NCBI GenBank assembly: GCA_030840545.1
Contig: JAVEEH010000289.1
Span: 1 to 10,373, forward strand
Length of the DNA: 10,373 nt
Direction of reading: 5' to 3'
DNA from: Frankiaceae bacterium
GTDB taxonomy: Bacteria > Actinomycetota > Actinomycetes > JAFAQI01
Both the position numbers and the translations under genes were made by a program. Below the pieces are notes generated by a model, which was not told the origin of the DNA, ran no database searches, and saw only the letters and a list, made by a program, of their open reading frames with translations. Position 1 is the stretch's first letter; the number at the start of each line of letters is the position of its first letter. This document shows, one piece after another, positions 1-6,370 of the stretch.

Positions 1-1
1 C

Positions 2-616
2 GCCGCGTCGCTGCACCCGCAACGCGACCGGGACGTCACGTGCATGCCGATGCCGCTCGACCTGAGCGACTATCCGCCGGCGACCCACGACGGCCCACCC
101 GCCGCGGGCATCCTCGGCACGGCGAGCTGGGCACCGACGGCCGACGCCATGCTTCGACTGACCGGTGAGCTGTGGCCGCGGGTGTTGGCCATCGATCCGG
201 ATGCCCGTCTGGACGTCGCCGGGAGAGGCACCCAAGCACTGGCGAGCTCGCTGCAAGCCACCGGTGTGACCGTGCTCGGCCAGGTCGAGTCGGCGGCCGG
301 TTTCCTCCGCTCACTGGGAGTGCTCGTCTATCCGCCCGTTCGCGGCAGCGGCGTCAAAGTCAAGGTCCTCGAGGCGTTGGCCAGTGGCGTGCCGGTCGTC
401 ACGACCCCGCCGGGGGCACAGGGGTTGGAACCCAACGACGGACTGCTCGTATCGAGCGATCCGACCGTGCTCGCCGGTCATGTCGCCCGCCTGCTCGGCG
501 ACGTCGCTGAGCGAAGGCAGCGAGGTGCGGCAGCCCGGTCTTACGTCGCGCGGCGGCACTCGCCGGTTGCGGCCACCGAACCACTCGTGCGCCTCTACGA
601 GCGGATGCTCCGCTGA
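2..616 (+). CDS. Glycosyltransferase, C-terminal part (5' truncated by window edge)
   Basis: The reading frame is open from base 2 to the TGA at 614-616, so only the C-terminal ~204 residues are present and the true start lies to the left. The visible part looks like the nucleotide-sugar-binding Rossmann half of a GT-B glycosyltransferase (Glycos_transf_1 / Glyco_trans_1_4 type). It begins with a linker, then ILGTASWAPTADA (the start of the second Rossmann domain), a DARLDVAGRG strand, and VTVLGQVESAAGFL. The donor-site segment GSGVKVKVLEALASGVPVV and the following PPGAQGLE loop are typical of this class. Its first acidic position of the E-x7-E pair is replaced by Gly, as is common in the GxGxK...LEA subgroup. 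It probably transfers a sugar from a nucleotide donor to a lipid-linked glycan at the cytoplasmic membrane face. Donor and acceptor cannot be told. The next gene begins 68 bases downstream on the same strand. Confidence 0.85.
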   Translation, partial: AASLHPQRDRDVTCMPMPLDLSDYPPATHDGPPAAGILGTASWAPTADAMLRLTGELWPRVLAIDPDARLDVAGRGTQALASSLQATGVTVLGQVESAAGFLRSLGVLVYPPVRGSGVKVKVLEALASGVPVVTTPPGAQGLEPNDGLLVSSDPTVLAGHVARLLGDVAERRQRGAAARSYVARRHSPVAATEPLVRLYERMLR

Positions 617-684
617 TCGGCTCGCAGCTCATGACCGGATAACCGACTGACCCGGACCGGGGCGGCACGGGAGACTTCTCGTTC

Positions 685-2361
685 GTGGGCCACATTGACC
701 TTCAGCACGTCCTGTTCCACCTGCCAGACGGCCGGCAGCTGCTCGACGACGTCTCGTTCCGGGTCGGTGACGGGGCCAAGGCGGCACTTGTCGGGGCAAA
801 CGGGGCCGGCAAGACCACGTTGTTGCGCATCGTCTCCGGCGACCTCGCGCCGAGCGGCGGCGCGATCGCCCGCAGCGGTGGCCTGGGTGTGATGCGGCAG
901 TTCATCGGGTCCGTCCGCGACGACACGAGCGTGCGCGACCTCCTGCTCTCCGTCGCGCCTCCGGCGCTGCAAACCGCTGCGCGCGAGCTCGACGCCGCGG
1001 AGCTGCGGCTCATGGACAGCGACGACGAACGCAGCCAGTTGCTCTACGCCCACGCCATCACTGACTTCACCGACGCCGGTGGCTACGACGCGGAGGTTCT
1101 CTGGGACGTCTGTACGACGGAAGCCCTCGGCCTCACCTATGACCGGGCGCGTTGGCGCGAGGTGCGCACGTTGTCCGGTGGCGAGCAGAAGCGTCTGGTT
1201 CTCGAGGCACTCCTGCGCGGTCCGGACGAGGTCCTGCTGCTCGACGAACCGGACAACTACCTCGATGTCCCCGCCAAGCGCTGGCTCGAGCAGCGGCTCA
1301 ACGAGACCCAGAAGACGGTGCTGTTCGTCTCGCATGACCGCGAGCTCTTGGCCCAGACGGCCAGTCACATCGTCAGCCTCGAGCTCGGCGCGGCCGGCAA
1401 CACGGTCTGGGTCCACGGTGGGGGCTTCGCGTCGTTCCACTCCGCCCGCCGCGATCGCTTCGAACGTCTCGAGGAGCTGCGTCGACGTTGGGACGAGGAG
1501 CACACCAAGCTCAAGACACTCGTGACGACCCTGCGGCAGAAGGCTGCGTACAACGACGGTATGGCCAGCCGGTACCAGGCTGCGGTGACGCGGCTGACGA
1601 AGTTCGAAGAAGCAGGCCCCCCGCAGGCGGTTCCGCAGGAGCAAGACGTCAAGATGCGGCTGCGCGGCGGTCGCACCGGCAAACGTGCCGTCGTCTGCAC
1701 CGACCTCGAGCTGACCGGACTCATGCAGCCGTTCGATCTCGAGGTCTGGTACGGCGAGCGGGTCGCCGTGCTCGGGGCCAACGGGTCAGGCAAGTCCCAC
1801 TTCCTACGCCTGCTCGCGGCCGGTGGCACCGATCCGGATGTCGAACACCAACCCGTCGACGACCTCACGATCCTGCCGGTCATGCACTCCGGCACGGCGC
1901 GGCTCGGTGCCCGGGTGCGGCCCGGCTGGTTCGCGCAGACGCACGAGCATCCCGAGCTCGTCGGACGAACGCTGCTGGACATCTTGTGGAAGGGCGATGA
2001 GCACCGCAGTGGGATGGGTCGCGAAGAGGCCGCGCGAGCCCTCGACCGCTACGAGCTGGCTAGGGCTTCGGAGCAGAAGTTCGAGACGCTGTCAGGGGGA
2101 CAGCAGGCGCGTTTGCAGATACTCCTGCTCGAACTGTCCGGTGCGACGCTGCTGCTGCTCGACGAACCCACCGACAACCTCGACGTCATCTCCGCCGAGG
2201 CACTCGAAGACGGGCTCGCCGCGTTCGAGGGCACCGTGCTCGCCGTGACTCACGACCGATGGTTCGCGCGGTCGTTTGACCGGTTCGTCATCTTTCGCTC
2301 GGACGGCTCCGTGACGGAGACGCCCGACGCCGTGTGGGACGAGGCGAGGGTGGTGCGCTGA
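685..2361 (+). CDS. ABC-F family ATPase (soluble twin-ABC protein)
   Basis: This is a 558-residue protein with two ABC ATPase domains and no membrane segments, so it is an ABC-F protein rather than a transporter. Domain 1: Walker A GANGAGKTT (37-45), signature LSGGEQ (163-168), Walker B with catalytic Glu188 (LLLDEP), H-loop His217. A charged, probably helical linker (about 250-320) joins domain 2: Walker A GANGSGKSH (364-372), signature LSGGQQ (469-474), Walker B with Glu494, H-loop His523. All catalytic residues are kept. The usual ABC-F motif DEPTNHLD reads DEPDNYLD in domain 1 and DEPTDNLD in domain 2, a variant I associate with a divergent actinobacterial branch. ABC-F proteins bind the ribosome near the E site and tune elongation or protect against antibiotics; which role applies here is unknown. 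The start is GTG at 685, with GGGAG at 669-673 (11-base spacing). It ends 8 bases before the stop of the convergent LPFTG gene. Confidence 0.9.
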   Translation: MGHIDLQHVLFHLPDGRQLLDDVSFRVGDGAKAALVGANGAGKTTLLRIVSGDLAPSGGAIARSGGLGVMRQFIGSVRDDTSVRDLLLSVAPPALQTAARELDAAELRLMDSDDERSQLLYAHAITDFTDAGGYDAEVLWDVCTTEALGLTYDRARWREVRTLSGGEQKRLVLEALLRGPDEVLLLDEPDNYLDVPAKRWLEQRLNETQKTVLFVSHDRELLAQTASHIVSLELGAAGNTVWVHGGGFASFHSARRDRFERLEELRRRWDEEHTKLKTLVTTLRQKAAYNDGMASRYQAAVTRLTKFEEAGPPQAVPQEQDVKMRLRGGRTGKRAVVCTDLELTGLMQPFDLEVWYGERVAVLGANGSGKSHFLRLLAAGGTDPDVEHQPVDDLTILPVMHSGTARLGARVRPGWFAQTHEHPELVGRTLLDILWKGDEHRSGMGREEAARALDRYELARASEQKFETLSGGQQARLQILLLELSGATLLLLDEPTDNLDVISAEALEDGLAAFEGTVLAVTHDRWFARSFDRFVIFRSDGSVTETPDAVWDEARVVR

Positions 2362-2369
2362 TGAACCGC

Positions 2370-2669
2370 TCAGGCAGCTGCGGTGTGACGGCGACGGCGG
2401 CCGGCCACGACGAACACCGTGCCCGCGCCGAGTGCGCCCGTCCCGACCACAGTCATCAGAACGACCTCGGCGCCGGTGAACGGGAGCGTCGACTTCTCGC
2501 CCTTGACCTGCGTCGGGGGCCGCACGATCTTGTGGCCCTTCACCTGCGGGCAGTGCTTGCTGTAGGCGTCACAGTGTGGGCCGCTGGCAGCCAGCGCAGC
2601 ACTGGGAATGAGCATCGCGCCACCGGCCGCGAGGGTCGCGGCGGCGATCGTGATTGTGCGTGCTGTCAT
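2370..2669 (-). CDS. Small secreted protein with LPFTG sortase anchor
   Basis: This is a 99-residue precursor. Residues 1-27 form a signal peptide (MTAR, a hydrophobic core, then PSAALA as a plausible signal-peptidase site). LPFTG at 62-66 matches the sortase motif LPxTG and is followed by a hydrophobic helix (67-90) and a basic tail RRRRH. After processing, the wall-attached peptide would be only about 35-38 residues. It contains Cys33 and Cys40 (HCDAYSKHC), which could form a small disulfide loop, and a Lys/Pro-rich stalk. I do not recognise a function. ATG at 2669 is preferred over the in-frame ATG at 2750. It has a strong SD-like GAGGTGGA (2674-2681) four bases upstream and puts the signal peptide at the N terminus, while the 27 extra residues are polar. 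The gene converges with the ABC-F gene and diverges from the sugar transferase. Role and partner sortase are unknown. Confidence 0.82.
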   Translation of the reverse strand: MTARTITIAAATLAAGGAMLIPSAALAASGPHCDAYSKHCPQVKGHKIVRPPTQVKGEKSTLPFTGAEVVLMTVVGTGALGAGTVFVVAGRRRRHTAAA

Positions 2670-2673
2670 GGGG

Positions 2674-2681
2674 TCCACCTC
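2674..2681 (-). promoter_or_regulatory. Ribosome binding site of the LPFTG gene (decides its start)
   Basis: On the minus strand this reads GAGGTGGA, followed by CCCC and ATG at 2669. It is the best Shine-Dalgarno match near either candidate start and supports the 99-residue form over the longer reading from 2750. Confidence 0.75.
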
Positions 2682-2694
2682 AGTGCTTCGCGTC

Positions 2695-2724
2695 GGATGC
2701 CACCGGGCATGTTCCCCGGTATCC
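2695..2724 (-). promoter_or_regulatory. Hairpin in the 5' leader of the LPFTG gene
   Basis: An inverted repeat pairs GGAT (2695-2698) plus ACCGGG (2702-2707) with CCCGGT (2715-2720) plus ATCC (2721-2724). That gives ten base pairs with a 3-base bulge (2699-2701) and a 7-base loop (2708-2714). It lies 26 bases upstream of the ATG at 2669, so on the minus strand it would sit in the untranslated leader if transcription starts upstream of it. There is no U-tract, so it is not a standard terminator. It may control mRNA stability or translation, or be a DNA operator; its function is inference only. Confidence 0.5.
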
Positions 2725-2756
2725 ATGAACTCATGCTCGCATTGAGTCACGGTTTC

Positions 2757-2860
2757 CGCAACACAGGGTGACCAATCCGTGGGAGGAATCCATCCTAATC
2801 ATCCCGAATTCTCTGTTGAGGGTTGCGCAAAGCAACACCACGCGCGACCCTGTGGTTGCG
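2757..2860. promoter_or_regulatory. Long-range inverted repeat with TTGCG half sites in a divergent regulatory region
   Basis: Left arm CGCAACACAGGGT (2757-2769) and right arm ACCCTGTGGTTGCG (2847-2860) are inverted copies that match except for one extra base. They flank 77 bases that are less GC-rich than the surrounding genes. TTGCG or its complement also occurs at 2823-2827, 2826-2830 (together the palindrome TTGCGCAA) and 2861-2865. The whole region lies between the divergent LPFTG and sugar-transferase genes. Repeated half sites in such a place suggest a binding site array for a DNA-binding regulator, perhaps with looping. No regulator gene is visible and I could not pick a convincing -35/-10 pair for either direction. 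Confidence 0.45.
2822..2836. repeat. Short inverted repeat GTTGC / GCAAC
   Basis: GTTGC (2822-2826) and GCAAC (2832-2836) are perfect complements around a 5-base loop and overlap the 8-base palindrome TTGCGCAA (2823-2830). The site is about 60 bases upstream of the sugar-transferase start. It could be an operator half-site pair or a weak RNA hairpin; a 5-bp stem alone is weak evidence. Confidence 0.35.
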
Positions 2861-2895
2861 TTGCGTTAGGGAGTCCGAATGCGGAGTAACTCACA

Positions 2896-4356
2896 GTGAC
2901 CACAGAGGCCACAGCAGCCCCACTGCAGGACACCGTCCTGGGTGGGTCCCGTCCGTATGCCCCGTCGCTCACCCCGCTGCGCGAGGTTGTGCGCGCCGCC
3001 AACCGGGGTTTTCTCGGCGCGACCCTGCTCCGCTTCGGCATCGCACCCTACCTGCTGCTGGTCGACGTCCTCGCCCTTGCTGCGGGGGTCAGCCTGGCGG
3101 CCGGGCTGACCGGCGGGCTGCTGGTCTTCTGTCTCGCCACCATCTGGTTCAACTCCGGCGCCGCCCTCTACCGGTCCCGCCTGACCCTGTCGATCCTCGA
3201 CCAGGCACCCGACATCGCCGTACGTGCGCTGGCCGCCGCAGCCGTTGCGTCGGCGGTGGGTCTCGTGGTCGGCGCCGGTGACGCGGTGGCGCCGCTGTTC
3301 ACGGCTGCCGGCGGCTACGTCGGCGCCGCCGTCGTCTTGCGGGCGACCGTGTTCACCGCCGTCCGGGCCGCTCGCCGGCACGGGCTCATCGAGCACCCGA
3401 CCTTGGTCCTCGGTGCCGGCCATGTCGGGCGCCAGATCGTCAGCGCACTCGTCGAGCACCCCGAGTACGGGTTGCGTCCGATCGGCTTCCTCGACTCCGA
3501 CCCGCTGCTGAGCGACGACGAGCGGCCCGCCCCCTTGCTCGGCGGCACCGAGTCGCTCGCCGACGTCATTCTCGAAACCGGGGCGCGGGACGTGGTCATC
3601 GCGTTCTCGTCCCAACCGAGCTCGGCGATGGTCGACATCATCCGCACCTGTGACCGGCTCCGCTGTGAGCTCTTCATCGTGCCGCGGCTGTTCGAGCTGC
3701 ACGACCGCTCAGGTCACGACGTCGAGGCCGTCTGGGGGATGCCGCTGCTGCGGATGCGCGAAGCGCCGTTCCGCCGGGTCAGCTGGCGGCTCAAGCGGGT
3801 CGTCGACGTGGCCGTCGCCGGCCTTTCGCTGGTGGCCCTGTCGCCGGTTTTCCTGGCCTGCGCGCTCGGCGTGCGACGTGAGGGTGGGCCCGGCGTGCTG
3901 TTCCGGCAGACTCGTGTCGGGCTCGACGGCCGGGCGTTCGAGCTGTTGAAGTTCCGCTCGATGCGTCCCGTCGACAACGCCGAGTCGGCCACGCTGTGGA
4001 GCATTGCCGACGACGACCGCATCGGGCCCATCGGCAGGTTGCTCCGTGCTTCGTCGTTGGACGAGCTGCCGCAGCTCTGGAACGTGCTGCGCGGTGACAT
4101 GAGCATCGTGGGCCCGCGACCGGAGCGCCCGCATTTCGTCGATCAGTTCGCGACGACGTTCCCGCGTTACATGGCCCGGCACCGGGTGCCGTGCGGCATG
4201 ACCGGGTGGGCGCAGATCCACGGCCTGCGGGGCGACACCTCGGTCGCCGACCGTGCGCGATTCGACAACTACTACATCGAGAACTGGTCGCTGTGGCTCG
4301 ATCTGAAGATCGTGGCGCGCACCATCAACGTCGTGCTGACCGGCAAGGGACGCTGA
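2896..4356 (+). CDS. Polyprenyl-phosphate sugar-1-phosphate transferase (WbaP/WcaJ-like initiating enzyme)
   Basis: This 486-residue membrane protein transfers a sugar-1-phosphate from a nucleotide sugar to undecaprenyl phosphate, the first step of repeat-unit assembly at the inner membrane face. The N-terminal half has hydrophobic segments (about 45-165) followed by a Rossmann-like nucleotide-binding region of the CoA_binding_3 type, with GAGHVG at 173-178. The C-terminal catalytic domain (bacterial sugar transferase family) starts at KRVVD (about 300) with a reentrant hydrophobic helix. It continues with LKFRSM (351-356), SSLDELPQLWN with the family's catalytic Asp389-Glu390 pair, GPRP (406-409), and DNYYIENWSLWLDLKI near the end. 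Length and motif order match the large form of this family. The sugar (glucose, galactose or other) cannot be read from sequence. The GTG start at 2896 has GGAG at 2883-2886 (9-base spacing). The gene stands alone on this strand and ends 5 bases from the convergent DUF4012 gene. Confidence 0.93.
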   Translation: MTTEATAAPLQDTVLGGSRPYAPSLTPLREVVRAANRGFLGATLLRFGIAPYLLLVDVLALAAGVSLAAGLTGGLLVFCLATIWFNSGAALYRSRLTLSILDQAPDIAVRALAAAAVASAVGLVVGAGDAVAPLFTAAGGYVGAAVVLRATVFTAVRAARRHGLIEHPTLVLGAGHVGRQIVSALVEHPEYGLRPIGFLDSDPLLSDDERPAPLLGGTESLADVILETGARDVVIAFSSQPSSAMVDIIRTCDRLRCELFIVPRLFELHDRSGHDVEAVWGMPLLRMREAPFRRVSWRLKRVVDVAVAGLSLVALSPVFLACALGVRREGGPGVLFRQTRVGLDGRAFELLKFRSMRPVDNAESATLWSIADDDRIGPIGRLLRASSLDELPQLWNVLRGDMSIVGPRPERPHFVDQFATTFPRYMARHRVPCGMTGWAQIHGLRGDTSVADRARFDNYYIENWSLWLDLKIVARTINVVLTGKGR

Positions 4357-4369
4357 GCGGGTCAGTCCC
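4347..4369. terminator. Possible bidirectional terminator hairpin at the convergent gene ends
   Basis: GGGAC (4347-4351) pairs with GTCCC (4365-4369). After a 2-base bulge, TGA (4354-4356) pairs with TCA (4362-4364) around a GCGGG loop. The inner three pairs are simply the two facing TGA stop codons, so they are expected; the outer five are the real evidence. There is no U-tract in either direction, so efficient intrinsic termination is uncertain. Confidence 0.35.
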
Positions 4370-6356
4370 CGATCTTGTGCGTCCAGAAGTGGGCGATGGA
4401 GTGCAGCACCCCACGTAAGCCGGAGTAGCCGTGCACCGGCACCGTGACGTCGCGCACTCCGTTCCAGGGTCCGGTGACGTCGATGCTGCCGTTGTGGGGC
4501 TGTTCGATGCCACTGCTCACACCGAGCACCCCTCCGACGGCTGAGATGTGCAGGTGCAACTGCGCCGGCAGCGCGAGCGCTTGCGGCACGAGCAGCAAGC
4601 GATAGCGCCCGTCCTGGATCGGGAGCCGGTATTCGAGCCGGTAGGTCGTCGTTGCGCCGCGCGGCAGCTGCAGCACCGTGGTCAACCGCTTCGCGCCGTC
4701 GGCAGGAGCGATGTCGACGTCCTCGGCGATGCCGTTGTGGGTGAACGACGTCAGTGTCGCCGTCGCAGCCGCGTCCATCGACAGCAGCTCGGTGACTTCG
4801 CCCGGGTGCGCGACGCCTTCGACGTAGGGCCCGAGCCCGGTGGGCGCGGCGTTGTGCAAGGTCAGAGTCTGGACGACGGTGGCCTGGTGTGGTTGCAGCT
4901 TCACGTCGACAGTCATTCGTCGTTCGACGTAGTAGTCCAGCTTGTTGCCCAGGCTCGGACTGTCACCAAGGTTGTTGCTGACGGCGAGCGAGATGTCCTT
5001 GCCGGTCGCATCGATCGCACCACTCGCGCCGGCGCCGGTCAGCGTGCTCTCCTCGGCGCCGTTCGCCGACCACACGACGAGGTGCCGACCGGACACCGCG
5101 TCGAGCAGTGCGCGCAGGAGCGCCGGAGTGCCCGTTGCGTCTGCCTGCAGCCGGTGGAACGCCTGGCTGGCAGCCGCTGTCAGTGCCCGGCGTCGAGCGT
5201 TCTGCTTCGCGACCGACAGGCTGCCTGCGCCGTAGGCGTCCACGAGGAGGCGCTTGGTGAGCTCCGCGCCGGAGACGCTCTCGCCTTCGATCGTGACGTC
5301 GCCGGTCGCCGAGATGATGGCGGCAGCGGCGGGCACGTCGCAGAGCACGACGACGTCAGGTTGGACGTGAATCGACGCGGCGGCCACAGCTGCCAGCACC
5401 TGGGCGCTTTCGTCCGCTTGCGCGGACATCGTGACGTTCTTCCACAAGGTGGTGTCGGCCAGGTAGCTGCCATAGGCCGCGTGGTAGTCAGCGGGCGAGG
5501 CGACCGGCAGTGCGAAGCCGGGTGAGCGCGCGACCTTGTTCACGTCCAGGAACGGCCCCAGCGACAGCCGACCGTGATCGGTGGTTCCGGTGGCGTAGGC
5601 AGACAGGAGCCCCCCCGCTCCGCGCAGCTCGGCGTTGTTCATGAGCCCGACAAGCACGGTTCGGCGGGTGCTGCCGCCGAGTACGCCCGCGACGCCGTTG
5701 AGTCCCAACGCGCCTCGTTCGAGCCGGTCGTCGAGACCGAGCAGCTGGTCGCGGGCCTGCCGCACCCCGGTCTGCACCGGCGGCAACGTCCACCCGACGC
5801 GGAGGTCCGCGAGGCGCTGCAACGGCGCGCGCAACATCGTCGCCGCCTGGTGGAGCGCGACGCCGGCGGCAGACAGGCGGCTGACGTCGACGCCGCCCTG
5901 ACCGTCGGCCAGGCCGGTTGTGGCGCGCGTCAACGCCAAGCCGGCCTGCAACGCGGCCGCGGAGGCGTCGGCAACGGTCCGTTCCGCGGCCACGTTGCGC
6001 CCGAGAAAGGGGAGTGCCGACACGATGCGAGGCCCGGGTTGACCGAGCAGGCTCCCGGCCGAACGGACCGTACGCAGGTCGGTGGCGAGCTCTCGCTCGA
6101 GCGCCGCCCGGTCCGCGCCCGGCTGGCTGGTGAGCCGGGCGACGTCGGCTCGGACGGCACGCAACCGGTGCGCCGCCAGCAAACCGTTGACCGCGGTCCA
6201 CACTCCCAGCGCGAGCACGACCAGGCCGACGACGAGCAGCGCCCGGCGACGTCGAGAGCGCCGCGGTCGTTGCGGGCCGGGCGCATCGGGGCTGACCGAG
6301 TCCCCAGCGGCGGGACCGACTCCACCCGGCCGCACGGGGGTGTCCGCGCCGGCCAT
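4362..6356 (-). CDS. DUF4012 family membrane-anchored extracytoplasmic protein
   Basis: A 664-residue protein. It has a Pro/Gly-rich cytoplasmic tail ending in a strongly basic run (RRSRRRR, about 32-38), one hydrophobic helix (39-60), and a long extracytoplasmic part. That part starts with a helical region (HRLRAVRADVARLT onward). The diagnostic DUF4012 core MNNAELRGAGG is at 239-249, preceded by RTVLVGL. A later beta-rich half (for example KLQPHQATVVQTLTL) has no second membrane helix. DUF4012 proteins are commonly found in actinobacterial polysaccharide clusters but have no established activity. An outside role in polymer assembly or attachment is inference from location. ATG at 6356 is chosen; an in-frame GTG at 6374 overlaps the upstream glycosyltransferase stop as GTGA and is a real alternative. 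Neither has a clear SD. The gene is probably co-transcribed with that glycosyltransferase, 14 bases upstream. Confidence 0.85.
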   Translation of the reverse strand: MAGADTPVRPGGVGPAAGDSVSPDAPGPQRPRRSRRRRALLVVGLVVLALGVWTAVNGLLAAHRLRAVRADVARLTSQPGADRAALERELATDLRTVRSAGSLLGQPGPRIVSALPFLGRNVAAERTVADASAAALQAGLALTRATTGLADGQGGVDVSRLSAAGVALHQAATMLRAPLQRLADLRVGWTLPPVQTGVRQARDQLLGLDDRLERGALGLNGVAGVLGGSTRRTVLVGLMNNAELRGAGGLLSAYATGTTDHGRLSLGPFLDVNKVARSPGFALPVASPADYHAAYGSYLADTTLWKNVTMSAQADESAQVLAAVAAASIHVQPDVVVLCDVPAAAAIISATGDVTIEGESVSGAELTKRLLVDAYGAGSLSVAKQNARRRALTAAASQAFHRLQADATGTPALLRALLDAVSGRHLVVWSANGAEESTLTGAGASGAIDATGKDISLAVSNNLGDSPSLGNKLDYYVERRMTVDVKLQPHQATVVQTLTLHNAAPTGLGPYVEGVAHPGEVTELLSMDAAATATLTSFTHNGIAEDVDIAPADGAKRLTTVLQLPRGATTTYRLEYRLPIQDGRYRLLLVPQALALPAQLHLHISAVGGVLGVSSGIEQPHNGSIDVTGPWNGVRDVTVPVHGYSGLRGVLHSIAHFWTHKIGD

Positions 6357-6370
6357 GGACGAAGGGTAGG

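Noticed and set aside
617..684. Promoter or terminator in the 68-base gap before the ABC-F gene
   Set aside because: No convincing -10/-35 pair or stem followed by a U-tract; CCGG-A-CCGG at 652-660 is too short to call.
595..1644. A 349-codon minus-strand frame opposite the ABC-F gene
   Set aside because: The opposite strand has complete ABC-F motifs; this frame has no motif or start signal and is a GC-driven shadow.
685..2361. Polysaccharide ABC exporter ATPase (Wzt-like)
   Set aside because: Two fused ATPase domains without membrane partner genes, with an ABC-F linker, fit ABC-F and not an exporter subunit.
2670..2750. N-terminal extension of the LPFTG protein to ATG 2750
   Set aside because: The extension is polar, would bury the signal peptide, spans the hairpin, and lacks the strong SD found before ATG 2669.
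2820..2865. c-di-GMP riboswitch-like GCGCAAAGC upstream of the sugar transferase
   Set aside because: The short string resembles part of the class I aptamer, but the paired stems and tetraloop receptor arrangement cannot be drawn here; the similarity is limited to a few bases.
2866..3702. A 278-codon minus-strand frame opposite the sugar transferase
   Set aside because: Shadow of a gene with full family motifs; the composition is Asp/Gly/Gln/Arg-rich with no domain.
4548..5525. A 325-codon plus-strand frame opposite the DUF4012 gene
   Set aside because: Low-complexity Arg/Gln/Val-rich translation, with the DUF4012 core clearly encoded on the other strand.
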